Shown here: one piece after another, positions 25,003 through 32,941 of the stretch
Layout: each line of letters starts with the position of its first letter
Position numbering within the stretch: the first letter of the stretch is position 1
NCBI GenBank assembly: GCA_964463165.1
Contig: CAYXBK010000001.1
Span: 124,001 to 188,000, forward strand
Direction: 5' to 3'
Length of the DNA: 64,000 bases
DNA from: UBA7236 sp964463165
GTDB taxonomy: Bacteria; Bacteroidota; Bacteroidia; Chitinophagales; BACL12
Position numbers and translations under genes: made by a program
Notes under the pieces: generated by a model
Told to the model about the DNA's origin: nothing
The model's input: only the letters and a program-made list of their open reading frames with translations
Database searches by the model: none

Positions 25003-25671
25003 TTATTTATACATTCTTTCGCCAAATAATAAACTTCCAATGCGCACCATGGTAGAGCCTTCTTCAATCGCAATTGTATAATCACTGCTCATACCCATCG
25101 ATATTTCTTTGAAATATGCCGCATCTGAAAAATAATTACGCTTTACATCATCAAAAAGATTTTTCAATCCCCTGAATTCATTTCTTACCTGCTCCATATC
25201 TTCCGTATTAGTCGCCATACCCATTAAACCGCAGATACGGATATGCTGCAATTTTTTAAATGCCTCTGAACGCAGCATTTCAAAAAGTACTTCTTTTGTA
25301 AACCCGAATTTTGTTTCTTCATCCGCTATAAATACCTGCAGCAAACATTCAATCATCCTGCCATTTTTATCTGCCTGCTTATTGATTTCTGCTAACAATT
25401 CAAAGCGGTCAACCGAATGTATCAAATGGATCCAGGGAGCTATATATTTCACTTTGTTTGTCTGGAGATGCCCGATCATATGCCAGCGGATATCCTTCGG
25501 CAATACATCCTGTTTCTCTCTTAATTCCTGCACTTTATTTTCGCCGAAATCCCTTTGGCCCGCATTGTAGAGTTCCATGATCGCTTCCGGGGGTTTCGTT
25601 TTTGAAACGGCAATGAGCCTCGTTCCGCTGATTTTCAACGTCTCAATAATGCGGGAATATTCTGCGTTCAT
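25003..25671 (-). CDS. yggS: YggS-family PLP homeostasis protein
   Basis: A 222-residue PLP-binding protein of the YggS/PLPBP family, a non-enzymatic barrel that balances pyridoxal phosphate and amino acid pools. The PLP lysine is in LIAVSKTKP near residue 24. DFGENKVQEL, RWHMIGHLQTNKV and SMGMSSDYTIAIEEGSTMVRIGSLLFG are all family signatures. Length is normal. TATTTTTG at 25684-25691 (minus strand) ends 12 bp before the start. The gene is divergent from DUF4296 with only 34 bp between. Confidence 0.95.
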   Translation of the reverse strand: MNAEYSRIIETLKISGTRLIAVSKTKPPEAIMELYNAGQRDFGENKVQELREKQDVLPKDIRWHMIGHLQTNKVKYIAPWIHLIHSVDRFELLAEINKQADKNGRMIECLLQVFIADEETKFGFTKEVLFEMLRSEAFKKLQHIRICGLMGMATNTEDMEQVRNEFRGLKNLFDDVKRNYFSDAAYFKEISMGMSSDYTIAIEEGSTMVRIGSLLFGERMYK

Positions 25672-25683
25672 TTTAACTTAGCG

Positions 25684-25691
25684 CAAAAATA
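25684..25691 (-). promoter_or_regulatory. -7 box (TATTTTTG) of yggS
   Basis: Exact TAnnTTTG on the minus strand within the 34-bp divergent gap, 12 bp before the start codon. No TTG stands at standard spacing. Confidence 0.45.
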
Positions 25692-25705
25692 AAGCATTCA
25701 ACAGC

Positions 25706-26131
25706 ATGAATTTGATGAATTTTGTTTCCGGTTGCCTGATCGCAATGCTGTTGTCTGCCTGCCATCCTTCCAGCGAATTTGAAATCACATCCGATACATT
25801 TAAAAATCTTCCGGATACGGTATTGGAAGTGGATAAAATGATCGACATCATGACCGATATCCACCTTGCAGAAGCATGGGTAATTGAAGATAATAATGAT
25901 ACCATTTCCAAAAATGCACAGCTTGCTTCCTATTATGAAGAAATTTTTTTAAATCATCAGATCACTTCCGATCATTATAAAAGAAGTTATAATTTTTATG
26001 CAGACCGTCCTTATATGATGAATTATATTTATCAGCGGATCACTGAGAAATTAAATCTGATGGAAAGTGAAAACAGAAAACTCATCGCACCAAAAAAAAC
26101 AAATGAAGTAAATGAACAAAGTAATAAATAA
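25706..26131 (+). CDS. DUF4296 lipoprotein
   Basis: A 141-residue predicted lipoprotein: signal MNLMNFVSGCLIAMLLSAC with the lipobox LSAC. The mature part contains the DUF4296 hallmark MIDIMTDIHLAEAW and a helical tail with YEEIFLNHQITSDHYKRSYNFY. The family is widespread in Bacteroidota and of unknown role. An alternative start lies at 25715. Its last 20 bp overlap the start of the CoA-transferase A gene in another frame, so translation is probably coupled. Confidence 0.8.
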   Translation: MNLMNFVSGCLIAMLLSACHPSSEFEITSDTFKNLPDTVLEVDKMIDIMTDIHLAEAWVIEDNNDTISKNAQLASYYEEIFLNHQITSDHYKRSYNFYADRPYMMNYIYQRITEKLNLMESENRKLIAPKKTNEVNEQSNK

Positions 26132-26804
26132 TGCAGAGGAAGCCATCCGTGATATTCACGATGGCGCCACCATCATGCTCGGCGGTTTTGGTTTATGCGG
26201 GATTCCGGAAAATTGTATTGCCGCACTCGTAAAGAAAGGGGTAAAACAATTAACCTGTATTTCAAATAATGCAGGTGTGGATGATTTTGGTATCGGTTTG
26301 ATGTTGCAACAACATCAGGTGAAGAAAATGATATCGAGTTATGTGGGTGAAAATGCAGAATTTGAACGCCAGTTATTAAGCGGTGAGCTGGAAGTGGAAT
26401 TAATTCCGCAGGGCACCCTTGCAACACGTTGTATGGCCGCCGGATACGGGATGCCTGCAATCTTTACACCTGCAGGGGTAGGAACCGAAGTAGCGGAAGG
26501 AAAAGAAACAAGGGTATTTAACGGGAAAACGTATTTACTTGAATATGCTTTTGATGCTGATTTTGCAATTGTAAAAGCATGGAAAGGAGATACGCATGGA
26601 AATTTAATTTATAAGGCAACGGCAAGGAATTTTAATCCGCTTATGGCAATGGGCGGAAAAATTACAATTGCAGAAGTGGAAGAATTAGTTCCTGCTGGTG
26701 CTTTGGACCCGAATGAAATTCATACTCCCGGAATTTATGTGCATCGCATTTTCCAGGGAGTGAATTATGAAAAGAGAATTGAACAATTAACGATCACAAA
26801 ATAA
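26112..26804 (+). CDS. 3-oxoacid CoA-transferase, subunit A
   Basis: The 230-residue alpha subunit of a class I CoA transferase, which moves CoA from succinyl-CoA (or acetyl-CoA) to acetoacetate or another acid. The CoA-binding motif GGFGLCGIPE stands at about 24-33, with later family segments ISNNAGVDDFGIGLML, YVGENAEFERQ and FTPAGVGTEVAEGKE. Length matches the ScoA/AtoD subunits. The B subunit follows 76 bp downstream. The acid substrate is not decided by sequence, but the closest look is to succinyl-CoA:3-ketoacid transferase. Confidence 0.92.
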   Translation: MNKVINNAEEAIRDIHDGATIMLGGFGLCGIPENCIAALVKKGVKQLTCISNNAGVDDFGIGLMLQQHQVKKMISSYVGENAEFERQLLSGELEVELIPQGTLATRCMAAGYGMPAIFTPAGVGTEVAEGKETRVFNGKTYLLEYAFDADFAIVKAWKGDTHGNLIYKATARNFNPLMAMGGKITIAEVEELVPAGALDPNEIHTPGIYVHRIFQGVNYEKRIEQLTITK

Positions 26805-26880
26805 ATTTCCCGTTCGGTGGTTTTTACCCCGAATGAGGTTCATTGAAATTAATTATCAATTTCCCTCTACAAAAATTATT

Positions 26881-27537
26881 ATGCTCGATAAAAATCAAAT
26901 TGCAAAACGCATAGCACAGGAATTAAAGGACGGTTATTACGTGAACCTTGGTATCGGAATTCCGACACTCGTTGCCAATTATATTCCGGCAGGTATATCC
27001 GTTACGCTTCAAAGTGAAAACGGATTATTGGGAATGGGACCTTTTCCGAAAGAAGAAGATGTAGATCCGGATCTGATCAATGCAGGAAAGCAAACAATTA
27101 CTACACTGCCGGGCTCTGCTTTTTTTGACAGTGCATTGAGTTTTGGTATGATCAGGGCGGGTAAAGTGGACCTTACGGTTTTGGGTGCAATGGAAGTTGC
27201 AGACAATGGAGATATTGCAAACTGGAAAATTCCCGGAAAAATGGTAAAAGGAATGGGCGGTGCAATGGATCTGGTTGCAAGTGCAAAAAATATTATTGTT
27301 GCAATGCAGCATGTAAATAAAGCAGGTGAAAGTAAATTATTGAAAAAATGCACACTGCCAATTACCGGTTTGGGAGTAGTGAAAAAAATTGTGACCGAGC
27401 TGGGCGTATTTGATGTAACTCCGGATGGATTTAAATTACTGGAAAGAGCTCCGGGTGTAAGTGTTGAGGAGATTAAAATGAAAACAGAAGGACGCTTGAT
27501 TGCGGATGGTGAAATTCCTGAAATGCAGATCGATTAA
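26881..27537 (+). CDS. 3-oxoacid CoA-transferase, subunit B
   Basis: The 218-residue beta subunit, carrying the catalytic glutamate in SENGLLGMGPFP near residue 46. GIGIPTLVANYIP and GKMVKGMGGAMDL are further family marks. It pairs with the A subunit just upstream. The ATG at 26881 (MLDKNQIAKRIAQEL) fits the family N-terminus; the in-frame ATG at 26833 would add 16 unrelated residues. Together the two subunits let the cell use or make ketone-body-type acids or degrade branched amino acids. Confidence 0.92.
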   Translation: MLDKNQIAKRIAQELKDGYYVNLGIGIPTLVANYIPAGISVTLQSENGLLGMGPFPKEEDVDPDLINAGKQTITTLPGSAFFDSALSFGMIRAGKVDLTVLGAMEVADNGDIANWKIPGKMVKGMGGAMDLVASAKNIIVAMQHVNKAGESKLLKKCTLPITGLGVVKKIVTELGVFDVTPDGFKLLERAPGVSVEEIKMKTEGRLIADGEIPEMQID

Positions 27538-27544
27538 ATGCTGA

Positions 27545-28402
27545 ATGCCTTATAGTTTTTTCAACAATACATTTATTGCATCTGAAGAATTTAAAATTGA
27601 TTCTTCAAACCGCTCATTCAGATACGGCGACGGATTGTTTGAAACAATTTTCGTATCAAATCAAATTCCTGTGTTTATTCATTTGCATATCGAACGGCTG
27701 CATAAAGGAATGCAGTTTATGCAATTACATATACCGGCAGAATGGACGGCAGATTATTTTGCCGGATTTATTTCTGAACTCGCAAAAAAGAATAATTACC
27801 AGAATGCAAGGTGCCGTATTTCGGTCTGGAGAGCCGGCGCCGGCTACTACCTGCCCGATTCAAACCAGGCGGAAGTTTTGATCGAACTGCAAGCATTGGA
27901 AAATGAAAATTATATACTCAATACCGCAGGATTGAAATTAGGTGTGTACCGTGATCTGCCGAAAATGATGCATCCTTTTTCGGCAATAAAGTCAGCGCAA
28001 TCTGTTCCGTACATACTTGCATCTTTATTTGCCCGTGAACAAAAACTGGATGATGCTGTTTTAGTCAATACTGCAGGAAGGGTGGCTGATGCAACGAGCT
28101 CAAATATTTTTATTTATAAGGAAAGAAAATTATTTACACCTGCAACTGATGAGGGTGGAGTAGAAGGCATTATGAGAAAAGTGATAATTGCATTGTGCCG
28201 TATGGAAGGAATTGAAATAACTGAAAAAGGAATTGAAGTAAATGAATTGTTGTATGCTGAAGAAATCTTCCTCACGAATTCAATCAGCGGAATTAAATGG
28301 GTGGAATCCTTTCACGATAAAAAATACACAAATCAGTTTGCAAAGGATTTAATCTTTGTATTGAATGAACAAAAAAATAACAATTCACTGGTTTCGCCGT
28401 GA
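27545..28402 (+). CDS. Class IV aminotransferase (branched-chain aminotransferase / aminodeoxychorismate lyase type)
   Basis: A 285-residue PLP enzyme of fold type IV. The N-terminal RSFRYGDGLFETI is the family signature. The PLP lysine is probably in the FSAIKSAQSVPYILAS segment near residue 152, and NTAGRVADATSSNIF precedes the C-terminal phosphate-binding region EGIMRKVI. This branch includes branched-chain amino acid transaminases and the folate enzyme 4-amino-4-deoxychorismate lyase; the short length and the divergent residue after Lys favour the second, but not firmly. It starts 7 bp after the CoA-transferase B gene and overlaps the photolyase gene by 38 bp. Confidence 0.8.
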   Translation: MPYSFFNNTFIASEEFKIDSSNRSFRYGDGLFETIFVSNQIPVFIHLHIERLHKGMQFMQLHIPAEWTADYFAGFISELAKKNNYQNARCRISVWRAGAGYYLPDSNQAEVLIELQALENENYILNTAGLKLGVYRDLPKMMHPFSAIKSAQSVPYILASLFAREQKLDDAVLVNTAGRVADATSSNIFIYKERKLFTPATDEGGVEGIMRKVIIALCRMEGIEITEKGIEVNELLYAEEIFLTNSISGIKWVESFHDKKYTNQFAKDLIFVLNEQKNNNSLVSP

Positions 28403-29672
28403 CCTCCGATTGGAGGATAATGCTGCTTTATATCAGGCATTAAAAAATCACAATTCTGTTTTACCGCTTTTTATTTTTGATACCGAAATTCTCAGTCAGC
28501 TCGCAAATAAATCAGATGCCCGTGTGCATTTCATATATTCTGCAATTGAACAACTGCACCGGCAATTACTAAAATACGGTTCCGGTATGCTTGTTAAATA
28601 CGGTGATCCCGGACATGTCTGGAAAGAGTTGATTCAAACGTATGAAATTGAAGCGGTTTATACCAATCACGACTACGAACCGTATGCGATTCAACGTGAT
28701 CAGAAAATAAAAGACCTGCTTGCTGAAAAGGGAATACCACTTCATAGTTTTAAAGACCAGGTCATATTTGAAAAGGATGAAATAACGAAGGATGACGGAA
28801 CCCCTTATACCGTGTACACGCCTTATAGTAAAAAATGGAAATTCAATTTAACTGAGCGTTCTTTCACAGCGTATCCGACAGAAAATTATACCGGGCATTT
28901 TTATCAGTCTGTTTTCCCTGATCTACCCTCGCTTGCATCAATGGGATTTAAAAAATCACATATTGAATTTCCATCGGCTGAAATCGATTTAAATCTGATC
29001 AATAATTACCATTTGACACGAGATTATCCTTCACTGAACGGTACATCCAGATTAAGTGTGCATCTCAGATTCGGAACGATCAGTATTCGCAAATTAATGC
29101 AGGCAGCAAGTGAGTCGAATGAAAAATATTTTAATGAGCTCATCTGGCGTGAATTTTACCAGATGATATTATTTCAATTTCCTTTTGTCGTCACCAGATC
29201 ATTTAAAGGCGAATACGATGCTGTCATCTGGAGAAATAATGAAAATGAGTTCACTGCATGGTGTGAAGGACGTACGGGATTTCCGATTGTGGATGCCGGC
29301 ATGCGTCAGCTCAATGAAACAGGATATATGCACAACCGGGTGCGCATGATCGTTGCAAGTTTTTTAACAAAGGACCTGCTGATCGACTGGCGCTGGGGTG
29401 AAGCGTATTTTGCTGAAAAATTATTGGATTTCGAGCTGGCAAGTAATAACGGAGGATGGCAATGGGCAGCGGGTACAGGTGTGGATGCAGCACCTTATTT
29501 CAGAATTTTCAACCCTGCCGAGCAAACCAAAAAATTTGACCCCGAATGGAAATACATCCGCACCTGGGTAAAAGATATTGATGAACTCAGTTACCCGCAA
29601 CCAATTGTTGATCATGCGTTCGCTCGTAAGCGCACTTTGAAAGCGTATCAAACCGCCTTAAGAAAAAACTAA
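28365..29672 (+). CDS. Class I cryptochrome/DNA photolyase
   Basis: A 435-residue photolyase-family flavoprotein that repairs cyclobutane pyrimidine dimers using blue light. The N-terminal antenna domain begins ITIHWFRRDLRLEDNAAL. The FAD-binding domain has TSRLSVHLRFG, ELIWREFYQM, the WCEGRTGFPIVDAGMRQL stretch and the conserved NNGGWQWAAGTGVDA. These residues are typical of CPD class I photolyases. The start lies 38 bp inside the aminotransferase gene, a tight overlap implying one transcript. Light repair fits an organism exposed to daylight. Confidence 0.93.
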   Translation: MNKKITIHWFRRDLRLEDNAALYQALKNHNSVLPLFIFDTEILSQLANKSDARVHFIYSAIEQLHRQLLKYGSGMLVKYGDPGHVWKELIQTYEIEAVYTNHDYEPYAIQRDQKIKDLLAEKGIPLHSFKDQVIFEKDEITKDDGTPYTVYTPYSKKWKFNLTERSFTAYPTENYTGHFYQSVFPDLPSLASMGFKKSHIEFPSAEIDLNLINNYHLTRDYPSLNGTSRLSVHLRFGTISIRKLMQAASESNEKYFNELIWREFYQMILFQFPFVVTRSFKGEYDAVIWRNNENEFTAWCEGRTGFPIVDAGMRQLNETGYMHNRVRMIVASFLTKDLLIDWRWGEAYFAEKLLDFELASNNGGWQWAAGTGVDAAPYFRIFNPAEQTKKFDPEWKYIRTWVKDIDELSYPQPIVDHAFARKRTLKAYQTALRKN

Positions 29673-29710
29673 ATCAGGCCTGTATGTCTTGATTCCAGAT
29701 TCCTGACTCT

Positions 29711-30076
29711 TCAAAAAGGAAGGTCATCCGCAATTTCCTGATCGTTGTAATTCGTACTTACATTATTATTTTCCTGAGAAGAATTATTTGAAGTATTGGT
29801 ATTCATATTTCCGCTTCCTTTTACAACTTTCCAGGCACGCAGGTCGGTGTACCATTTACCGTTATATTCGCGGCTTTCCGGATCGAACGAAACAACTACA
29901 TCATCTCCCATTTTAATTCCGGCCGTATCAATCTTATCTCCCCAAATACTGAAACAAACCTTTTTCGGGTATTGTGATTGTGTTTCAATTACGAATTCAA
30001 GTTTGCGCCAGGTCCCGTTTTTTCCCTGACCTGTTTGCTCAGCCATGACAAGTATAACTTTTCCGTTGATATCCAT
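29711..30076 (-). CDS. DUF3127 protein (OB-fold, SSB-like)
   Basis: A 121-residue small protein starting MDINGKVILVMAEQTGQGKNG, with the DUF3127 hallmark KVCFSIWGDKI and the Asp-x-Glu-Ser-Arg-(E)-Tyr loop (FDPESREYNGKWYTDLRAWK). This family is predicted to have an OB fold and often has a disordered acidic tail ending in DDLPF. That ending resembles the C-terminal tip of bacterial single-stranded DNA-binding proteins, so DNA or protein binding in replication or repair is possible. A -7 box at 30094-30101 supports the ATG at 30076 over the longer frame to 30124. Confidence 0.85.
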   Translation of the reverse strand: MDINGKVILVMAEQTGQGKNGTWRKLEFVIETQSQYPKKVCFSIWGDKIDTAGIKMGDDVVVSFDPESREYNGKWYTDLRAWKVVKGSGNMNTNTSNNSSQENNNVSTNYNDQEIADDLPF

Positions 30077-30093
30077 CTGAATAAAATTTTCAG

Positions 30094-30101
30094 CAAAGTT
30101 A
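30094..30101 (-). promoter_or_regulatory. -7 box (TAACTTTG) of the DUF3127 gene
   Basis: TAnnTTTG on the minus strand, 17 bp before the ATG at 30076. No -33 TTTG at canonical spacing. Confidence 0.45.
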
Positions 30102-30242
30102 TCAATTCGGTTTTTTGAATTCACGACTTATGCACCTGGGTGGATAAAATAAATGCTTATCTTTTTTCACGTCTGAATCATGCATTTTTTCAAATGATGA
30201 TTCATCGTAAATAGTACTTGCCGGAAATTAATTCTGAAAAAG

Positions 30243-30289
30243 TTTGCGTAGTTAAATGGCTACACATATATTTGTAGCCAAATAGCTAC
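30243..30289 (+). promoter_or_regulatory. arsR-operon promoter with two operator-like inverted repeats
   Basis: TTTG (30243-30246) and TATATTTG (30267-30274) are 20 bp apart, a full promoter match. Two sites of the form GTAG-N8-CTAC overlap it, at 30248-30263 (between the boxes) and 30274-30289 (over the predicted transcription start), 26 bp centre to centre. The arrangement suggests repression by the ArsR protein encoded 3 bp downstream of the second site. The predicted leader is only about 12 bases. Confidence 0.7.
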
Positions 30290-30292
30290 GCA

Positions 30293-30616
30293 ATGAATTT
30301 ACGACGAGATGTTTTTCAGGCAATTGCAGACCCCACGCGGCGGGCAATATTGCTTCTTGTTGCCACACAATCGATGACGGCAGGGGCTATTGCTTCAAAT
30401 TTTGAAACAGCAAGGCCAACGGTTTCCAAGCATTTGAAAATTCTCACCGCTTGTGAATTATTGGAACAGGAGCAGGTAAGGAGGGAAATTTATTATCATA
30501 TCAACGCCAAAAAAATGAAAGAGGTCGCAGATTTTATTGAACCGTTCCGCCAGATGTGGGACGAGAGATTTAACAAATTGGAAGCAGTGATGAAAAACTA
30601 TAAACCAGCAAAATAA
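30293..30616 (+). CDS. ArsR/SmtB-family winged-helix regulator
   Basis: A 107-residue ArsR-fold DNA-binding protein. The N-terminal DPTRRAILLLV segment and the recognition helix ARPTVSKHLKIL are family typical. The metal-binding cysteine motif ELCVCDL is missing, so this belongs to the non-metal branch often coupled to AHSA1/SRPBCC proteins, as here. It leads an apparent operon with the next gene 1 bp away. Autoregulation is likely given the two inverted repeats over its promoter. The inducer is unknown. Confidence 0.9.
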   Translation: MNLRRDVFQAIADPTRRAILLLVATQSMTAGAIASNFETARPTVSKHLKILTACELLEQEQVRREIYYHINAKKMKEVADFIEPFRQMWDERFNKLEAVMKNYKPAK

Positions 30617-30617
30617 G

Positions 30618-31085
30618 ATGGAACGCAAAACAAAAATCAATGCAGAGAACGGAACACATGATCTGTTTATCACAAGGGAATTTGACCTGCCGGTTGAATT
30701 GCTTTTTAAGGCCTATTCCGAACCCGAATTAATTACACAATGGATGAATACGAATGTTGTGAAACTTGAAAATAAAAATCACGGCGGATTTCAATTTGAA
30801 ACAAGTGATCAAACAGGCAAGGTTGTTTTCAAGGCGAATGGTACGATCCATGAATTTTCTCCCGATAAAAAAATCATCCGCACTTTTGAAATTGAAAACG
30901 CACCGTTTGATGTGCAGCTTGAATTTCTTGAATTTGAAGAAATTTCTGCCGGCCGGTCACTGCTGCGGATTCAGATCGTATATAAATCTGTTGCCCTGCG
31001 TGACCAGATGCTGCAATTGCCGTTTGCACAGGGATTAAATATGGCACACAACAGACTGGAAGAAATTGTAAACAAATTAGAATAA
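30618..31085 (+). CDS. SRPBCC/AHSA1-domain protein
   Basis: A 155-residue START-like (AHSA1/CalC type) protein with the family opening ITREFDLPVELLFKAYSEPELITQWM. These proteins have a hydrophobic cavity for small ligands; an enzymatic activity is not established. It is 1 bp downstream of arsR, an arrangement seen widely, in which the SRPBCC protein may sense or clear the regulator's ligand (inference). Confidence 0.9.
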   Translation: MERKTKINAENGTHDLFITREFDLPVELLFKAYSEPELITQWMNTNVVKLENKNHGGFQFETSDQTGKVVFKANGTIHEFSPDKKIIRTFEIENAPFDVQLEFLEFEEISAGRSLLRIQIVYKSVALRDQMLQLPFAQGLNMAHNRLEEIVNKLE

Positions 31086-31091
31086 AATGAT

Positions 31092-31496
31092 ATGTCAAAA
31101 AGAAATAAGATAATTTACTGGGTTGCCACGCTTTGGCTTGCATTGGGCATGGTATCCACCGGAATGGTACAGATACTGCGCATTGAACAGGAAGGTGCAC
31201 TTGCTCCTCCGGGCGTTTGGGGAATAAAAGAATTGGGATATCCGGTTTATTTTCTCACCATCCTTGGTGTTTGGAAATTACTCGGTGTGATTGCGATCCT
31301 GATTCCAAAATTTCCATTAATAAAAGAATGGGCATATGCCGGATTTTTCTTTATCATGAGCGGTGCGGTATTTTCACATATGGCAACCGGAAGTCCGGCA
31401 GCTGAATATTTTCCATCCGTATTACTTTTGATACTTATTTTCGTTTCGTGGAAATTCCGTCCCGCGAGCAGAAAAACAATTTCCGTTCAACCCTAA
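31092..31496 (+). CDS. DoxX-like membrane protein
   Basis: A 134-residue protein with four hydrophobic helices, beginning with WVATLWLALGMVSTGMVQI and continuing with WKLLGVIAILIPKFPLIKEWAYAGFFF. It matches the DoxX-like family, small membrane proteins of uncertain role, some tied to redox stress. Third gene of the ArsR operon, 6 bp after the SRPBCC gene. Confidence 0.85.
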   Translation: MSKRNKIIYWVATLWLALGMVSTGMVQILRIEQEGALAPPGVWGIKELGYPVYFLTILGVWKLLGVIAILIPKFPLIKEWAYAGFFFIMSGAVFSHMATGSPAAEYFPSVLLLILIFVSWKFRPASRKTISVQP

Positions 31497-31505
31497 ATCA
31501 TAATT

Positions 31506-32063
31506 ATGAAAAAGCAATTAACGGCTTCACAAAATCAGGAACTCTTCAGTATTTTAAAAGCACGTTTTGAAAAAAATATGAAACGGCATAAAGGCATGGA
31601 TTGGGAAAAAATTCAGGCGGGATTAAAATCGAATCCCGAAAAACTCTGGTCGTTGAATGAAATGGAAATGACGGGTGGAGAACCGGATGTGATTGGTACG
31701 GATAAAAAAACAGGTGCATTTATTTTTTATGATTGCTCTGCTGAAAGTCCGAAAGGCAGGAGGAGTGTCTGTTATGATCATGAGGCATTGGAATCACGCA
31801 AGGAACATAAACCCGAAAACAGTGCGATCGAAATGGCAAAAGATATGGGAATTGAAATTTTAAATGAAGAAGAATATCGTGCATTGCAGCAAATCGGAAT
31901 TTTCGATATCAAAACATCAAGCTGGATTAAAACACCTACGAATATCCGAAAACTGGGTGGTGCTATTTTTTGTGACCGGAGATACGACACGGTTTTTGTG
32001 TATCATAACGGTGCAGAATCCTATTATGCGGCAAGAGGATTTCGCGGCAAGATATTGATTTAA
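31506..32063 (+). CDS. DUF4256 protein
   Basis: A 185-residue cytoplasmic protein matching DUF4256 over its whole length. Visible landmarks are WSLNEMEMTGGEPDVIG, FYDCSAESPKGRRSVCYD and a C-terminal FCDRRYDTVFVYHNGAESYY. Function unknown. It is the fourth gene of the ArsR operon, 9 bp after the DoxX-like gene. Similar DUF4256 genes are found beside AHSA1/YdeI genes in other soil and water bacteria (from memory, not checked). Confidence 0.85.
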   Translation: MKKQLTASQNQELFSILKARFEKNMKRHKGMDWEKIQAGLKSNPEKLWSLNEMEMTGGEPDVIGTDKKTGAFIFYDCSAESPKGRRSVCYDHEALESRKEHKPENSAIEMAKDMGIEILNEEEYRALQQIGIFDIKTSSWIKTPTNIRKLGGAIFCDRRYDTVFVYHNGAESYYAARGFRGKILI

Positions 32064-32082
32064 TTAAATTACAAAAGGGATT

Positions 32083-32670
32083 ATGAAAAACGTGAATCAT
32101 AAAGTGGATTTTTATTTTGAAAAACCCGGAACCTGGCAAAAAGAAATTCAAAAATTAAGATCGGTTATTCTTGATTGCGGGCTGCTTGAAGAATTGAAAT
32201 GGGGAACACCCTGCTATACAAATAATAAACACAATATTGTTTTGATACATGTATTCAAAGAATACTGTGCTTTATTGTTTTTTAAAGGTGCATTGATGAA
32301 AGATGAAGCGGGAATATTGATCCAGCAGACAAAAAATGTGCAGGCTGCACGCCAGGTTCGGTTTACTAATATGAAAGAAATTGCCAAATGGACGCCCACC
32401 ATAAAAAAATATATTTTCGAAGCAATTGAAATTGAAAAAGCGGGTTTAAAAGTTGAATTTAAAAAAACAGCATCGTTTGAGATGGCCGGCGAATTTAAAA
32501 TGAAACTCGAAAAAAATGCCGCTTTGAAAAAAGCGTTTCATGCATTGACCCCGGGGCGGCAAAGAGCTTATTTACTTTTTTTCTCTTCAGCCAAACTTCA
32601 AAAAACAAGGGAAGCAAGAATTGAAAAAGCAATTCCGCAAATTATGAAGGGAAAAGGGATGGATGATTAG
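32083..32670 (+). CDS. YdeI-like protein (DUF1801 plus OmdA-type C-terminus)
   Basis: A 195-residue protein with an N-terminal DUF1801 fold (residues about 10-120; LKWGTPCYTNNKHNIVLI) and a C-terminal bacteriocin-protection/OmdA-like region (AALKKAFHALTPGRQRAYLLFFSSAKLQKTREARIEKA). YdeI homologues have been tied to antimicrobial peptide resistance in some species. Last gene of the ArsR operon, 19 bp after DUF4256. Confidence 0.85.
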   Translation: MKNVNHKVDFYFEKPGTWQKEIQKLRSVILDCGLLEELKWGTPCYTNNKHNIVLIHVFKEYCALLFFKGALMKDEAGILIQQTKNVQAARQVRFTNMKEIAKWTPTIKKYIFEAIEIEKAGLKVEFKKTASFEMAGEFKMKLEKNAALKKAFHALTPGRQRAYLLFFSSAKLQKTREARIEKAIPQIMKGKGMDD

Positions 32671-32869
32671 TCTGCATTTTCTGTTTATCAAAAAAAATCC
32701 TTATTTATTATTTATAATGTTTTGATTGATGATTCTTCAAAAATAAAATTGTTTGCTTTTTAAATCCAATAAGCAAAACCCAAAGCGTATTGTTGAGATG
32801 ATTTTTATTGTATTTCGCTCAACGAATGGCGTAGCTAATTGCAAAGAAAATATTGCTTTTTCCTAATCT

Positions 32870-32906
32870 GTAATTCCATCAGTCAGATAATGTGTTATGG
32901 AATTAC
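32870..32906. promoter_or_regulatory. Inverted repeat upstream of the MuiA-like gene
   Basis: GTAATTCCAT (32870-32879) and ATGGAATTAC (32897-32906) form a perfect 10-bp stem with a 17-base loop, 36 bp before the ATG at 32942. It could be a leader hairpin or an operator; no T-run follows. Confidence 0.4.
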
Positions 32907-32941
32907 AACTACTTTCTCATCTCCCCATCAAAACAAACAAA

